This document shows positions 1 to 9,668 of a stretch of 64,000 nt of DNA, piece after piece. The notes beneath the pieces were generated by a model that ran no database searches, had not been told where the DNA came from, and saw only the letters and a list, made by a program, of their open reading frames with translations. The position numbers and the translations under genes are program-made. The first letter of the stretch is position 1, and the number at the start of each line of letters is the position of its first letter. The stretch covers positions 253,576 through 317,575 of the forward strand of contig NZ_PZJM01000002.1 in assembly GCF_003206045.1 (NCBI RefSeq), given 5' to 3'. Origin of the DNA: Salinicola lusitanus. GTDB lineage: Bacteria; Pseudomonadota; Gammaproteobacteria; Pseudomonadales; Halomonadaceae.

Positions 1-1097
1 GCACCGTCATCCGCGTCTACCCGCTAAGAGGCAATCAGAAGGTGCTCGGCTCCAACCTCTACCTGGCGGACTCACAGGACCGGGAGGCACTGGATCACCC
101 GCTGGTCTACGGCATCGAGGGGCAGACCGGGATCGTCGACTTCATTCAGGGTGGGCGCGGCGTGATCAGCTATATCCCGGTACGCGATGTCGTCGATGGA
201 ACCCTGCGCGGTGCCGTGGGGATGGTGGTGAGCGTCGACGAGCTGCTCAATTCGCTACTGGCGCAGACGTCCAACCAGGATCGCGCGGTGACCCTCAGTA
301 GCGACCGCCAGCTCTACTTTCACTACGGCCCGCTGGGCAATCTCGCGGACTGGCGGTATCAACAGTCGGTCGCCCTGGGTGCCGACCGGCTGACCCTGAG
401 CGTGGCGCCGTCTCTGCACTGGTTACAGGTCCAGCGGAGTCGGCTGCCGGAGATCACCCTCGTCTTCGGCATCCTGCTGGCCTACCTGCTGCACATGGTG
501 CTCTATATCTACAGGAGACTGGCCCATCAGCATCGCCTGGCGAACCGGGCCAACACCTCTCTGCGCGAGGAGATGAAGGAGCGCGAGCGCCTTCAGCAGG
601 AGATCGAATGGATCGCCCGCCACGACGAGTTGACCCAACTGCCCAATCGTCGCGAACTGCTGCGCTGGATGGACGATCATCGGGACCCGCTACCGCTGGC
701 ACTGCTGATCTGCGATCTGGACCACTTCAAAAGCGTCAACGACCACTTCGGCCACCTGGAGGGGGACCGTTATCTCAAGACGATCGCCCAGCGCTGCCGG
801 CTACCGGTCGAACGGGCGGGCGGGCTGTTCGCCCGTTACGGAGGAGAGGAGTTCGTGGCCTGCCTGCCGAACTGCGATCGCCGGACCGCCGGAGAGATCG
901 CCGAGGCGCTGCGCCGGGCGGTGGCCGAGAGTGGCCTGCTCCTGCCGGGCGACGTGCCGGTGACGCTCAGCATCGGCGTCAGTATCACCGACGAGCCTCC
1001 GATCCGTCGCGATCGACTCTTCCAGGCCGCCGACGAGTCGCTCTATCGCGCCAAACAGGGCGGACGCAATCGCGTGGTCCTCACCGACGCCAGCTGA
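1..1097 (+). CDS. CHASE-like sensor diguanylate cyclase (5' end outside window)
   Basis: The reading frame is open to the window edge, so the N-terminus lies upstream; position 42 is only an internal GTG. The visible part has the end of a periplasmic CHASE-like sensor (VYPLRGN, then RGVISYIPVR). A membrane helix (LVFGILLAYLLHMVLYI) follows, then a short coiled linker and a full GGDEF domain starting HDELTQLPNR with signature RYGGEEF. GGEEF is an active diguanylate cyclase signature, so c-di-GMP synthesis in response to a periplasmic signal is expected. The place of the inhibitory RxxD site reads RAGG, so product inhibition may be weak or absent. No EAL domain follows. Confidence 0.88.
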   Translation, partial: TVIRVYPLRGNQKVLGSNLYLADSQDREALDHPLVYGIEGQTGIVDFIQGGRGVISYIPVRDVVDGTLRGAVGMVVSVDELLNSLLAQTSNQDRAVTLSSDRQLYFHYGPLGNLADWRYQQSVALGADRLTLSVAPSLHWLQVQRSRLPEITLVFGILLAYLLHMVLYIYRRLAHQHRLANRANTSLREEMKERERLQQEIEWIARHDELTQLPNRRELLRWMDDHRDPLPLALLICDLDHFKSVNDHFGHLEGDRYLKTIAQRCRLPVERAGGLFARYGGEEFVACLPNCDRRTAGEIAEALRRAVAESGLLLPGDVPVTLSIGVSITDEPPIRRDRLFQAADESLYRAKQGGRNRVVLTDAS

Positions 1098-1109
1098 TCC
1101 GGGTCACGG

Positions 1110-1646
<537 letters not shown>

Positions 1647-1674
1647 TCACCGACGCGCCATCAAGGATACCCGA

Positions 1675-2487
1675 ATGACACAAGCGCTGAACGACCTTAT
1701 CCAGCTTCTTGGCCTGGAAGCGCTGGAGGAGAACCTGTTCCGCGGCCAGAGCCAGGACCTGGGACTGCCGCAACTGTTCGGCGGTCAGGCTCTGGGCCAA
1801 TCCGCCGCCGCCGCGACCCGCACGGTGCCCGAGGATCGCTACCTGCACTCGCTGCACGGCTACTTCCTCCGCCCCGGCGACGCCCAGCTCCCGGTGATCT
1901 ACTCCGTCGACCGCGTTCGCGATGGCGGCAGCTTCACGACGCGGCGCGTCACCGCGATTCAAAAAGGCAAACCGATATTCTTCTGCAGCGCCTCTTTCCA
2001 GGGACGGGAACACGGCCTGAGCCACCAACCCAAGGCGCCGGCGGTACCCACGCCCGAGGCGCTGCTGGCGGAAGGCAAGGCGGTCCACCAGCGCTTCCGC
2101 GGACACCCCGTCGAATTCATCACCGTGGAAGAGCGCCATGACTGTCCGCCCTCGCGGATGATCTGGTTCCGCATGGCCGGCGGCCCGATGCCGGACGACC
2201 CGGCACTGCACCGCTACCTGCTCTCCTACAGCTCGGACTTCAACCTGCTGTTGACCTCGCTGCTGGCCCACGATGTGGAGTTCGGCGATCCACGCCTGCG
2301 CATCGCCAGCCTGGATCACGCCCTGTGGATCCACGAGGACCCCAGGATCGACGAGTGGTTGCTGTACGTGATGGAGAGCCCCTGGGCGGGCGGCGCACGC
2401 GGTTTCGCTCGTGGCAGCTTCTACGACCGCGACGGCCGCCTGGTGGCCTCGACGGCGCAGGAGGGATTGGTGAGGGTTCAGCCCTGA
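1675..2487 (+). CDS. tesB: Acyl-CoA thioesterase II (TesB family)
   Basis: 270-residue double-hotdog thioesterase that hydrolyses acyl-CoA to free fatty acid and CoA in the cytoplasm. Family features are the N-terminal LEENLFRGQSQDLGLPQLFGGQALGQ stretch (split here: LEENLFRGQSQ and FGGQALGQ), LHGYFLRPGD for the substrate tunnel, and a C-terminal LDHALWIHEDPRIDEWLLY block. The length is close to that of E. coli TesB. The ATG at 1675 was chosen because MTQALNDLIQLLGLE is the usual beginning; the frame stays open to 1567 without conserved sequence. Confidence 0.93.
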   Translation: MTQALNDLIQLLGLEALEENLFRGQSQDLGLPQLFGGQALGQSAAAATRTVPEDRYLHSLHGYFLRPGDAQLPVIYSVDRVRDGGSFTTRRVTAIQKGKPIFFCSASFQGREHGLSHQPKAPAVPTPEALLAEGKAVHQRFRGHPVEFITVEERHDCPPSRMIWFRMAGGPMPDDPALHRYLLSYSSDFNLLLTSLLAHDVEFGDPRLRIASLDHALWIHEDPRIDEWLLYVMESPWAGGARGFARGSFYDRDGRLVASTAQEGLVRVQP

Positions 2488-2888
2488 GCCGCGAAGTCAT
2501 CGGGCGCTACCCGAAACGGAAACAGCGCCAGTGCACCACTGGCTGAAAGCGGAGAGACACCAGACGCTTGTCACCGACTCCGCCAGCGATGCTTCGCTTC
2601 GAGGAGTGCCTTGCACCGCCGCTTATCTGGCTTTCACGAGCCGTTGCCACCCGAGCCCGGTAAAACGTCACGGGCTCGAGTAAAATTTGTCGAACTGCGC
2701 TGCCCACCGCACAGCATACAGGGGGAGCGACCCGACAGCTTATTGATAGAGCAGAGAGCCTCCCTCACCGCTGCGAGCCGCTACCACAGGCCAGCGAGCC
2801 ATGGGCCCACAAGGAGACATCGGATAAAGGGGACAACATCCAAGCCACATTTATTCATTCACCTAGACCACAGTTCATGCACAATACT
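2488..2888. other. Intergenic stretch without a recognisable gene
   Basis: About 400 bases between tesB and the end of the MFS-like gene. Base composition drops from GC-rich to mixed along the stretch. Only short open frames of 66-155 codons occur, without codon bias or recognisable motifs. No clear terminator, tRNA or repeat was found. It may be the left border of an acquired segment. Confidence 0.5.
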
Positions 2889-4148
2889 CTACCCTTTCTC
2901 GAATCGCAGCTCGTCTTTAAAGTCCATCGCCCACAACGGAATGACAAGCACGATAGCAATGACCATAAACGCGGGGGTCGGGTCTCCAGCGACATCCAGA
3001 GCCAGTCCCAACCATGACCCCAGCATAAACAAAACCGAAGAAAGTGTATGGGATAAGCCAAGTGCGCTAGCAAACTGACCACCTGAATACCTTTTTTGCC
3101 GCGCAGTAACATTCACGAAATATATCCAGCTAGCAAAAACCGAGCTCGAAAATAAATAGACTGACGACAATACAATAAATATCAATCTTCCACCGACCAT
3201 GAAACAACCTGACAACGCCAGGAAAAAGGCCACAAGATTGAGCATCAACAGAACAAAAAGGCAACCAGCAACATTGGTCGAGAACTTATAAACCCTGATA
3301 AATCTTCTGCCCAACCACGGCCCGAACACCATTCCAACCCCGCCAATCATAATAAAAAAGGCGATCGCCCCACCTGCATTCTCAAAATACTGCGATATCC
3401 ATATCACCAGATACATACTCGTCAAACCGGACGTTAGCGAGATCGTAGGAACCAGCAATGCGGCGCCAGGAGCATAGCTAAGCAACTCGGTGCGGAAGCG
3501 TGTTCGAGAGCTACCTTTATCCAAAGACCCGTTACCCACCTGGAGCTCAACCAAGTCAGAACACCTCAAAGAGGCCAGCCTAAAGAAAAGGCCTGCCGCA
3601 GAGAAAACGGCATTCGCCAAAATCAAGAGCAAGATTGAAGACTCTACAACCAGACTCCCCAAGGGCTTTGCTACTATTAAAGAAACGGCAGGAACCAACA
3701 TGAGCACAGTGGCGTTAAAATTGAGCGCAGCGGATTCCGACACTCTGGATATGTTTTCGGCATACATCTCCTCCGCCAAATCGACCAGAGTTGGAAGAAA
3801 CGATACGGACAATATGTAGATCGACAAAACCAGCGCAGGGTTAACAGGAACCGACCAAATCACGAGAATTGCCAATGCCGACAGAAAAATATCAGCACAC
3901 TCACAGAACACCAATATACTGCCTGCTCTAAATCTCGCCAGGTACCTGGCAACAAAGACACTCGATGAGTCCAACAGGCGTGTAAGAGTAGAATATACTG
4001 GCACCCAGGCTAGCGGCAAGAAACCCAATGCAACCATGGAAGGCACACTACCTTCAACAAGCATCGTTCCAAAAAAAGAGGAAAGAAATCCCAGCAGCAT
4101 CAAATTGCTGGAAGTTTTCAGAGCACGAAAAATACTCGTTACCGACAT
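2889..4148 (-). CDS. MFS-like transporter, atypical base composition
   Basis: 419-residue polytopic membrane protein with about 12 hydrophobic helices and a central hydrophilic loop near residues 200-225, the two-times-six layout of the major facilitator superfamily. The substrate cannot be read from sequence; no drug- or sugar-specific signature was recognised. Codon use is clearly different from the neighbours, with many A- or T-ending codons, and the surroundings are gene-poor, so recent acquisition is likely. It stands alone with no partner gene. A distant MFS subfamily or an unrelated 12-helix carrier cannot be excluded. Confidence 0.65.
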   Translation of the reverse strand: MSVTSIFRALKTSSNLMLLGFLSSFFGTMLVEGSVPSMVALGFLPLAWVPVYSTLTRLLDSSSVFVARYLARFRAGSILVFCECADIFLSALAILVIWSVPVNPALVLSIYILSVSFLPTLVDLAEEMYAENISRVSESAALNFNATVLMLVPAVSLIVAKPLGSLVVESSILLLILANAVFSAAGLFFRLASLRCSDLVELQVGNGSLDKGSSRTRFRTELLSYAPGAALLVPTISLTSGLTSMYLVIWISQYFENAGGAIAFFIMIGGVGMVFGPWLGRRFIRVYKFSTNVAGCLFVLLMLNLVAFFLALSGCFMVGGRLIFIVLSSVYLFSSSVFASWIYFVNVTARQKRYSGGQFASALGLSHTLSSVLFMLGSWLGLALDVAGDPTPAFMVIAIVLVIPLWAMDFKDELRFEKG

Positions 4149-4871
4149 GCCATCACCAATTGGCGAGCGGTGTCATTCAAGACATAACCGGATATTTGCA
4201 GGGTGCCTGACCGGAAAATGAAATTCTCACTGACCTGAAAGCCAATATCAGCTGCCCCTTACCTTCATGGTCAGCATCGGACTGCTCTCTCATGGCTCGA
4301 GCGATGCAGACTATCGAGCCTCCTATTTTCTCCGACGCAGAAAGCCGAAGTAGAAAGAACACCTAGAGGATAAACATCGACCAATGATGACCCGATAGCG
4401 ACAGATCCTCCAACGTTTCCAGAACTGGGAGTTCTTGCAACTCTCCAGACATCGAGGGCACCGACCTTAGCTCGTGTACGTCCCATTTTCTTTCTCTTAA
4501 AGCGATATGAATTTTCTCCTGCCCTTTCCATGTACGATTTTCATGCCAAAGAAAAGCTTTACTTTAAATTTCATGGCCTTGAATAATTATTCTACGAATG
4601 GGTATGCCACCTCTCTTTCCATTCTTGCGCTCGTTTGCCATTACCTGCACTTGCTCAGTGCAAACCTTGTGCTGGAGGAAGCACACTGCTGACGACTCAC
4701 CAGCAAGGCCGAGGGGAGGGCTGGATTGGCAGATCGTTTTTAGTGGTGACTGACATGGCCAGCGTCATTGCCGGCTTAGCATGGACTCGAGATGTACAGG
4801 GTGACGGTAAAGGTGTGCCGTCCTCGAGACAGCGACCCACCGAAGCCGGCGGGCCCTTTAACCTGTCTCAC
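4149..4871. other. Long gene-poor, partly AT-rich stretch
   Basis: About 720 bases upstream of the MFS-like gene. Positions 4150-4680 share its AT-rich character; from about 4690 the composition returns to the GC-rich background. Short frames exist, including 86 codons at 4271-4531 on the minus strand and 61 codons at 4507-4692 on the plus strand. None shows family motifs or a convincing ribosome-binding site, so I do not call them genes. The stretch could hold decayed sequence or the promoter and leader of the transporter. Confidence 0.45.
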
Positions 4872-4900
4872 GAAAAACGCCAGCGACATCGTCGCTGGCG
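4872..4900 (-). terminator. Rho-independent terminator of the alcohol dehydrogenase gene
   Basis: A perfect 10-bp inverted repeat (CGCCAGCGAC at 4878-4887 and GTCGCTGGCG at 4891-4900) with a 3-base loop. On the minus strand it is followed by a run of five T (4873-4877). It sits just after the stop of the gene ending at 4932, as expected for its terminator. Confidence 0.9.
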
Positions 4901-4931
4901 TTCGAAGCTCGGGGCTCTTGGCTAGGAGCTC

Positions 4932-6002
4932 TTAGCTCTCCTTGATCGATGCCATGTCGATCACGAACCGATACTTCACGTCGCCCTTCTGCATGCGCTC
5001 CCAGGCCTCGTTGATCTGATCGATGTTGATCATCTCGACGTCGCAGGTGATCCCGTTCTCGGCACAGAAGTCGAGCACTTCCTGGGTTTCCGGCATGCCG
5101 CCGATCAGCGAACCGGCCAGCACGCGACGACGGAACACCAGGTTGGCACCAGAAATCGCCGGATCGATCGGCTCGAGCAGGCCGACGAGAATGTGCGTGC
5201 CATCCGGCTTCAGGGCATTGAGATAGGGGTTGATATCATGCTGCACCGGCACCGTGTCGAGCATGAAGTCGAAGGTTTCGGTGATCGCTGCCATCTCGTC
5301 GTCGTTGGTGGAGATGACCACGTGATCGGCGCCCTGCTTTCTGGCCTCGGCCTTCTTGGACTCGGACCGCGTGAACAGCGTGACCTCGGCACCCAGCGCC
5401 TTGGCGAGCTTGACCCCCATATGGCCGAGACCGCCCATGCCGATGATGCCGACCTTGTCACCCGGCTTGACGCCGTAGTGTTTCAGCGGTGAATAGGTGG
5501 TGATACCGGCGCACAGGATCGGCGCGGCAGACTTGAGGTCGATGCCATCGGGCATGCGCACGACGAAACGTTCGCTGACCACGACCTTGTCGGAGTAGCC
5601 GCCCTGGGTCAGGGTGCCGTCATGCTTGTCGGGACTGCCGTAGGTCATCACGAAACCTTCGGCGCAGTAGTTCTCGAGGCCTTCGTTACAGGCCTGGCAC
5701 TGGCGGCAGGAGTCCACCATGCAGCCGACGCCGACCAGATCGCCGACCTGGTACTGGCTGACGTCATCGCCCACGGCCGTGACGCGGCCGACGATCTCGT
5801 GCCCCGGCACGACCGGATAGGAGGCCATGCCCCAGTCGTCGCGAGCGAAGTGAAGATCGCTATGGCAAACGCCGCAGTAGAGAATTTCGATCGAGACATC
5901 ATCCGGGCGCGGCGCACGGCGCTCGAAGTCCCAGGGCGCCAACGGCGTCGTGGCGGAATGCGCAGCGTAACCCTTGGCGGGCGTGGCAGTAGCCTGAGTC
6001 AT
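4932..6002 (-). CDS. Zinc-dependent NAD(P) alcohol dehydrogenase, YahK/cinnamyl-ADH type
   Basis: 356-residue medium-chain dehydrogenase that interconverts aldehydes and primary alcohols with NAD(P)H. The catalytic zinc site is seen at C43 (CGVCHSD) and H68 (PGHEIVGRV). The structural zinc cysteines are C99, C102, C105 and C113. The Rossmann motif GMGGLGHMGVKLAK follows near residue 188. The CGVCHSDLH block and length match the YahK/AdhC group, usually NADPH-linked aldehyde reductases with a broad range. It is divergent from an AraC-type regulator gene 210 bases away, a common arrangement for inducible aldehyde reductases, and ends at a clear terminator. Confidence 0.9.
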   Translation of the reverse strand: MTQATATPAKGYAAHSATTPLAPWDFERRAPRPDDVSIEILYCGVCHSDLHFARDDWGMASYPVVPGHEIVGRVTAVGDDVSQYQVGDLVGVGCMVDSCRQCQACNEGLENYCAEGFVMTYGSPDKHDGTLTQGGYSDKVVVSERFVVRMPDGIDLKSAAPILCAGITTYSPLKHYGVKPGDKVGIIGMGGLGHMGVKLAKALGAEVTLFTRSESKKAEARKQGADHVVISTNDDEMAAITETFDFMLDTVPVQHDINPYLNALKPDGTHILVGLLEPIDPAISGANLVFRRRVLAGSLIGGMPETQEVLDFCAENGITCDVEMINIDQINEAWERMQKGDVKYRFVIDMASIKES

Positions 6003-6212
6003 AGCGGTAACCCTTGGTCGAGAAGACGAATGATGCGCCGTGATGGGGCGCGGAAACGCGACCAGTGTGGTCGATGCGCTTGACGGCCGCCATGCCGGAT
6101 CCTGTCGAACATCCGCCCTATTCTCTTGAGATGGCGCATTTTGTTATTTTATAACGCTATTTTCATGCACAATACGCTGATCCTCCGTATCGCCCCACTT
6201 TCGGGAGACGTC
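6003..6212. promoter_or_regulatory. Divergent promoter region of alcohol dehydrogenase and AraC regulator
   Basis: 210 bases between two divergent starts. Around 6130-6175 it is AT-rich, in contrast to the flanks, and holds an interrupted palindrome, GTTAT-TTT-ATAAC, at 6143-6155. The palindrome is a candidate regulator-binding or promoter element. That the AraC protein acts here is inferred from gene order only. Confidence 0.55.
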
Positions 6213-7139
6213 ATGCTCGAGCACTCACTTCAGGTTTCGCCAAGCGATCAGCCAGACGCCATCGAACCGACCCGGCCGGCCCCGGACTGGGCTTCCCGTC
6301 TGGCCCGGGCACTGGCACCGCTGGCCAGGACCAACGGCTTCTCCGCCACCCACATCGACGGGGTGAAGCTGATCGCCTCGGAATGCAGCTGTCCGCGAAC
6401 ACCGCTGATCTACGAACCGGGGCTCTTCATCATCGCGCAGGGTGACAAGATCGGCTATCTGGAGGACCGGGTCATTCATTATGGTCCCGGCAACTATCTG
6501 GTACAGGCGATGCCGCTACCCTTCGAGTGCGAGACGCTCGCCCGCCCCGGCGCGCCGCTGCTGGGCCTATCCATCGATGTGGACCCGTTGACGTTGAGCG
6601 AACTGGTTCACCACCTGCCGACACCGGCCGATGGCAATCGTCGCTCCCCCGAGCCCATGGCGGCGGTCCCCCTCGATGCCACCATGGCGGAAGCGGTACA
6701 ACGACTGGCCGACTGCCTGCAGGATGAGAGCACCAGCCGGGCGCTGGGCGCGGGCCGGGTGCGGGAGGTGCTGTTCGCGGCGCTCAACGGCCCGCAAGGC
6801 CAGTCGCTGCGGGAGCTGGTACAGCAGCAGGGACACTACGCGCGCATCGCCGAATCGCTGAACTACCTTCATCGCCATTTCGCGCTGCCGCTGACAGTGG
6901 AAGCGCTTGCCGAACGTGCCAACATGAGCGCCTCGCACTTCCACCATCACTTCAAGCGCGTGACGCAGTTGTCACCGGTGCAGTATCTCAAGCGCCTGCG
7001 ACTACTTCGGGCGCGGGTCCTGCTGAGCCAGCAGCGGGTCAATGTGGCCAGGGCTGCCGGCGATGTGGGCTATCGCAGCACCTCGCAGTTCAGTCGCGAG
7101 TACAAGCGCTACTTCGGCGTCAGCCCCTCCCAGGAGTAG
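6213..7139 (+). CDS. AraC-family transcriptional regulator with AraC_N domain
   Basis: 308-residue regulator. The N-terminal half resembles the AraC-type N-terminal ligand domain (LIYEPGLFIIAQGDKIGYL, then YLVQAMPLPFECET). The C-terminal 100 residues carry two helix-turn-helix units (ALAERANMSASHFHHHFK and ARAAGDVGYRSTSQFSREYK). Such regulators often control a neighbouring aldehyde reductase or dehydrogenase. ATG 6213 was chosen because GGGAG lies just upstream; starts at 6126 or 6165 would extend through the AT-rich promoter region. The likely target is the divergent dehydrogenase gene. Confidence 0.85.
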   Translation: MLEHSLQVSPSDQPDAIEPTRPAPDWASRLARALAPLARTNGFSATHIDGVKLIASECSCPRTPLIYEPGLFIIAQGDKIGYLEDRVIHYGPGNYLVQAMPLPFECETLARPGAPLLGLSIDVDPLTLSELVHHLPTPADGNRRSPEPMAAVPLDATMAEAVQRLADCLQDESTSRALGAGRVREVLFAALNGPQGQSLRELVQQQGHYARIAESLNYLHRHFALPLTVEALAERANMSASHFHHHFKRVTQLSPVQYLKRLRLLRARVLLSQQRVNVARAAGDVGYRSTSQFSREYKRYFGVSPSQE

Positions 7140-7157
7140 ACTTGCCGGCCGCCCCGA

Positions 7158-7898
7158 TCACGCCCACAGCCCCATCAGTCCCCGGATCAGGTAGTAGGCC
7201 CCCACCACGGTGACGATCCAGCGCGTCCAGTAGCGAAAGCCGGCATCCGTCAGCCGGGAGAGCACCAGATTGCCGGTGCGCGTGCCCACGAAGGCGAAAG
7301 GGATCGCCAGCGCCACCCAGCCCCACTCGCCGCTATCCATCGCCAGGGCCGCCTGCCAGTAGAAGAGGATCTTGAGGCTGTGCGCGATGACCTGGATGGT
7401 GGCCTTGGTCGCCACCACGGTGCGACGATCGAGATGGGTACGGATGAAGCCGAGGTCGATGGTCGGGCCGGATACGCCGACGGCAATGGTCAATCCCCCG
7501 GAGACGAGCCCGCACAGGACGGCATGCCCCGGCCGCGAGACATCGAAATGGAACCAGCGCTTGGGTATCCACACCATCACCGGCATCAGCCCGAGCACGA
7601 TCAGCACCACCGTCTCGCTGGGAGAGTAGCGCACCAGCGCCAGCAACCCGGCCGCGATCAATACGCCGCAGGCGATCATGGCGACGATACGCCAGTCGAT
7701 GAAGTGACGCGACAGCCAGGCGCGCGATCCGTTGGCGGTGAGCTGGATCACCCCGTGAACGGCGATCGCCGTCGCCGCCGGTAACCAGGCGAGCAGAAAG
7801 CCAAGCAGAATCAGTCCGCCGGCCATGCCAAAGACGCCGGACAACACCGAGGTCGAGAACACCACGGCCAGAAACAGCAATCCAACGGGTAGTGCCAT
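7158..7898 (-). CDS. TauE/SafE-family sulfite or anion exporter-like membrane protein
   Basis: 246-residue inner-membrane protein with about eight helices and the family pattern GVFGMAGGLILLGFLL near the N-terminus. The second-half repeat is VSGGLTIAVGVSGPTIDLGF. Members move sulfite, sulfoacetate or related organosulfur anions; the substrate here is unknown. ATG 7898 (MALPVGLLFLA) opens directly into the first helix; the frame runs further upstream but adds hydrophilic sequence without family similarity. It is convergent with the AraC gene. Confidence 0.82.
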   Translation of the reverse strand: MALPVGLLFLAVVFSTSVLSGVFGMAGGLILLGFLLAWLPAATAIAVHGVIQLTANGSRAWLSRHFIDWRIVAMIACGVLIAAGLLALVRYSPSETVVLIVLGLMPVMVWIPKRWFHFDVSRPGHAVLCGLVSGGLTIAVGVSGPTIDLGFIRTHLDRRTVVATKATIQVIAHSLKILFYWQAALAMDSGEWGWVALAIPFAFVGTRTGNLVLSRLTDAGFRYWTRWIVTVVGAYYLIRGLMGLWA

Positions 7899-8067
7899 AC
7901 GAGGTCTATACTCCAGTGGCGGGCCAACAGTGCCCGAGAAAGATCCACGACCGCTGACGCCGTGGACAATGTGCCAGCTCGACGGGCGCGATGCGCTCAC
8001 ACCACTGGCAGCCGGTAACACGCTACCGGCATCGCCCCTTCCACCGGCAACAAGGACCGTATCCCTC

Positions 8068-8493
8068 ATGCGCCGTTTCACGCCCTACACCGTCCCGACC
8101 TGCCTCGCCACGGCCCTGCTCGCCATGGCCGGCCCCGCCCAAGCCTCCAGCGATGCCGCCTGGGAGGAGCACGACCGGGCGGTCATCGAACAGTGCCAGC
8201 AGGCCAGCCAGTTTCCGGATGCCGCCCCGGCCGGCGAGCCGGTGCTGTTCGACGACGAGGCCGGCATGACGGCTCTGCTGATCCAGGGCCATTACCCGCA
8301 GGACCACATGAACGATCAGGCCGGCCAGGAACTCTGCCTGTTCCTGCGCAGCAGCCAGGAGGTCTATATCGCCGACGCCGACAAGCTGGCGATAGGTTCC
8401 GATGCGCTGCCGAGCACGCCGACGGAGGCCATCAACGGCGACGCCGACAGCGGTAGCGCAGGCCAGTCGGACAAGCCCGGCGATGCCCCCTGA
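8068..8493 (+). CDS. Secreted protein of unknown function
   Basis: 141 residues starting MRRFTPYTVP with a hydrophobic segment and an AQAS-type signal peptidase I site near residue 28. The mature part is small, acidic and carries two cysteines (EQCQQASQF and QELCLFLR) that could form a disulfide. I do not recognise a family. The ATG at 8068 is preferred because it gives a clean signal peptide; the upstream open frame overlaps the divergent exporter promoter. The gene is convergent with the acetyltransferase gene and directly abuts it. Confidence 0.7.
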   Translation: MRRFTPYTVPTCLATALLAMAGPAQASSDAAWEEHDRAVIEQCQQASQFPDAAPAGEPVLFDDEAGMTALLIQGHYPQDHMNDQAGQELCLFLRSSQEVYIADADKLAIGSDALPSTPTEAINGDADSGSAGQSDKPGDAP

Positions 8494-9063
8494 TCACTCC
8501 GCGCGAGGGCGCTCCGGCGTCGCCAGGATCCGCTGGTAGAAGGCCAGATCGAGCCAGCGCCCGAACTTGAAGGCGGCCTGACGGACAGTGCCGGCGTGTT
8601 CGAAGCCCAGCCGTTCGTGCAGCACGATGCTGGGGGCGTTGGCGGCATCGATGCCGCCGATCAGGGTGTGGTACTGCTGAGCCTCGGCGCGCGCGATCAG
8701 TGCCGTCATCAGCTGCCTGGCGACGCCCCGCTGGCGGAAGTCGCCATCCACGTAGACCGAGTGCTCGACGCTGTAGCGATAGGCGGCATGGGGCCGAAAC
8801 GGGCCATAGCTGGCGAACCCCATCAGCCGGCCGCTATCGTCGTCGAGCATGCCGAGGATCGGAAAGTCCCCTGCGCGCTTGGTCTGGAACCATTGCTCGA
8901 CGACAGCCCTCGTCCGTGGCTGATACTCGTAGAGCGCAGTGGTATTGAGGATGGCGTCATTGAAGATCGCCAGCACGGCATCGCCATGCCGGTCGAACTC
9001 GCAGTCGATCAGGGTCAAGGTACGGTTCTCACGGTCGAATCGGGGAGCTTGCGCGTCGCTCAA
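8494..9063 (-). CDS. GNAT N-acetyltransferase, phosphinothricin acetyltransferase-like
   Basis: 189-residue acetyl-CoA-dependent N-acetyltransferase. The Pat/Bar-like signatures are NTTALYEYQPRT near the N-terminus, VEHSVYVDGDFRQRGVARQLM (motif A; Q/RxxGxA is seen as QRGVAR) and a C-terminal ANAPSIVLHERLGFEHAGT block. Members acetylate small amines such as phosphinothricin, methionine sulfoximine or amino acids. The start is TTG at 9063, overlapping the TGA of the upstream lipoprotein gene (TTGA), so the two are probably translated together. Confidence 0.85.
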   Translation of the reverse strand: MSDAQAPRFDRENRTLTLIDCEFDRHGDAVLAIFNDAILNTTALYEYQPRTRAVVEQWFQTKRAGDFPILGMLDDDSGRLMGFASYGPFRPHAAYRYSVEHSVYVDGDFRQRGVARQLMTALIARAEAQQYHTLIGGIDAANAPSIVLHERLGFEHAGTVRQAAFKFGRWLDLAFYQRILATPERPRAE

Positions 9064-9518
9064 TACAGCGCATTGGCCTTGAGTCTGGCCAGCGTTCTGT
9101 CAGCCGCGTCCTTCAGCACGAGCGACTGCCCGGAAATCGAGTAGTGCGCCGTTTCGGAGAGTGTCGCCAGCCACCCCTGCTCGAGGGTCGCCATCTCCCC
9201 GGGACACGCCATTCGGGTCGAGGCCAACTGCGAGAAGGTCAGCGTATCGCCCTCCATCCGGTAGCCCCCCATCAACCGGTTGCATCCGGTGGAGCCGGCA
9301 ACGCGCCCCTGCGCATCGAGTACCAGGTGCGCTTCGCGCTGGTTGTCCGCCACGGGCACCGGCTCGCCGTCGAGCGTCATCAGTTTCCAGTAGGTACCGA
9401 CCAGGGCTTCGCTGGCGGCCGGTGCGTTGGCGCCGGTTGCGGCGTCATCCGGGTTCGAGGCACAACCGGCAACGCTCACGACGATGGCGGCGGCGAACAG
9501 GGAAAGGCGTGACAGCAC
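9060..9518 (-). CDS. META/HslJ-domain lipoprotein
   Basis: 152-residue lipoprotein. GTG 9518 is preceded by GAGGAC at suitable spacing. A short hydrophobic signal ends in VSVAGC, a lipobox for signal peptidase II. The mature part is a META domain (TYWKLMTLDGEPVPV, then GRVAGSTGCNRLMGGYRMEGDTLTF and ASTRMACPG), as in HslJ. HslJ-like proteins are membrane-associated and linked to novobiocin or heat-shock tolerance in E. coli, but the molecular role is unclear. The stop overlaps the TTG start of the acetyltransferase gene. Confidence 0.85.
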   Translation of the reverse strand: MLSRLSLFAAAIVVSVAGCASNPDDAATGANAPAASEALVGTYWKLMTLDGEPVPVADNQREAHLVLDAQGRVAGSTGCNRLMGGYRMEGDTLTFSQLASTRMACPGEMATLEQGWLATLSETAHYSISGQSLVLKDAADRTLARLKANALY

Positions 9519-9668
9519 TTGGACGTCCTCATGTGGGAAGCGTGGAGCAAACGGTACGATTTTGCGCGCGGGCGACCACGGAGGCAATCCGGGCCGCCCG
9601 CCTCGGCGAAAACGCCAAGGCCTCACCACACGATTCACCCGGCTCACGACCTCGCGGGTGAACACGTC

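Noticed and set aside
4271..4531. 86-codon minus-strand frame upstream of the MFS-like gene
   Set aside because: No ribosome-binding site, motif or codon bias could be defended in this AT-rich region; mentioned only within the intergenic entry.
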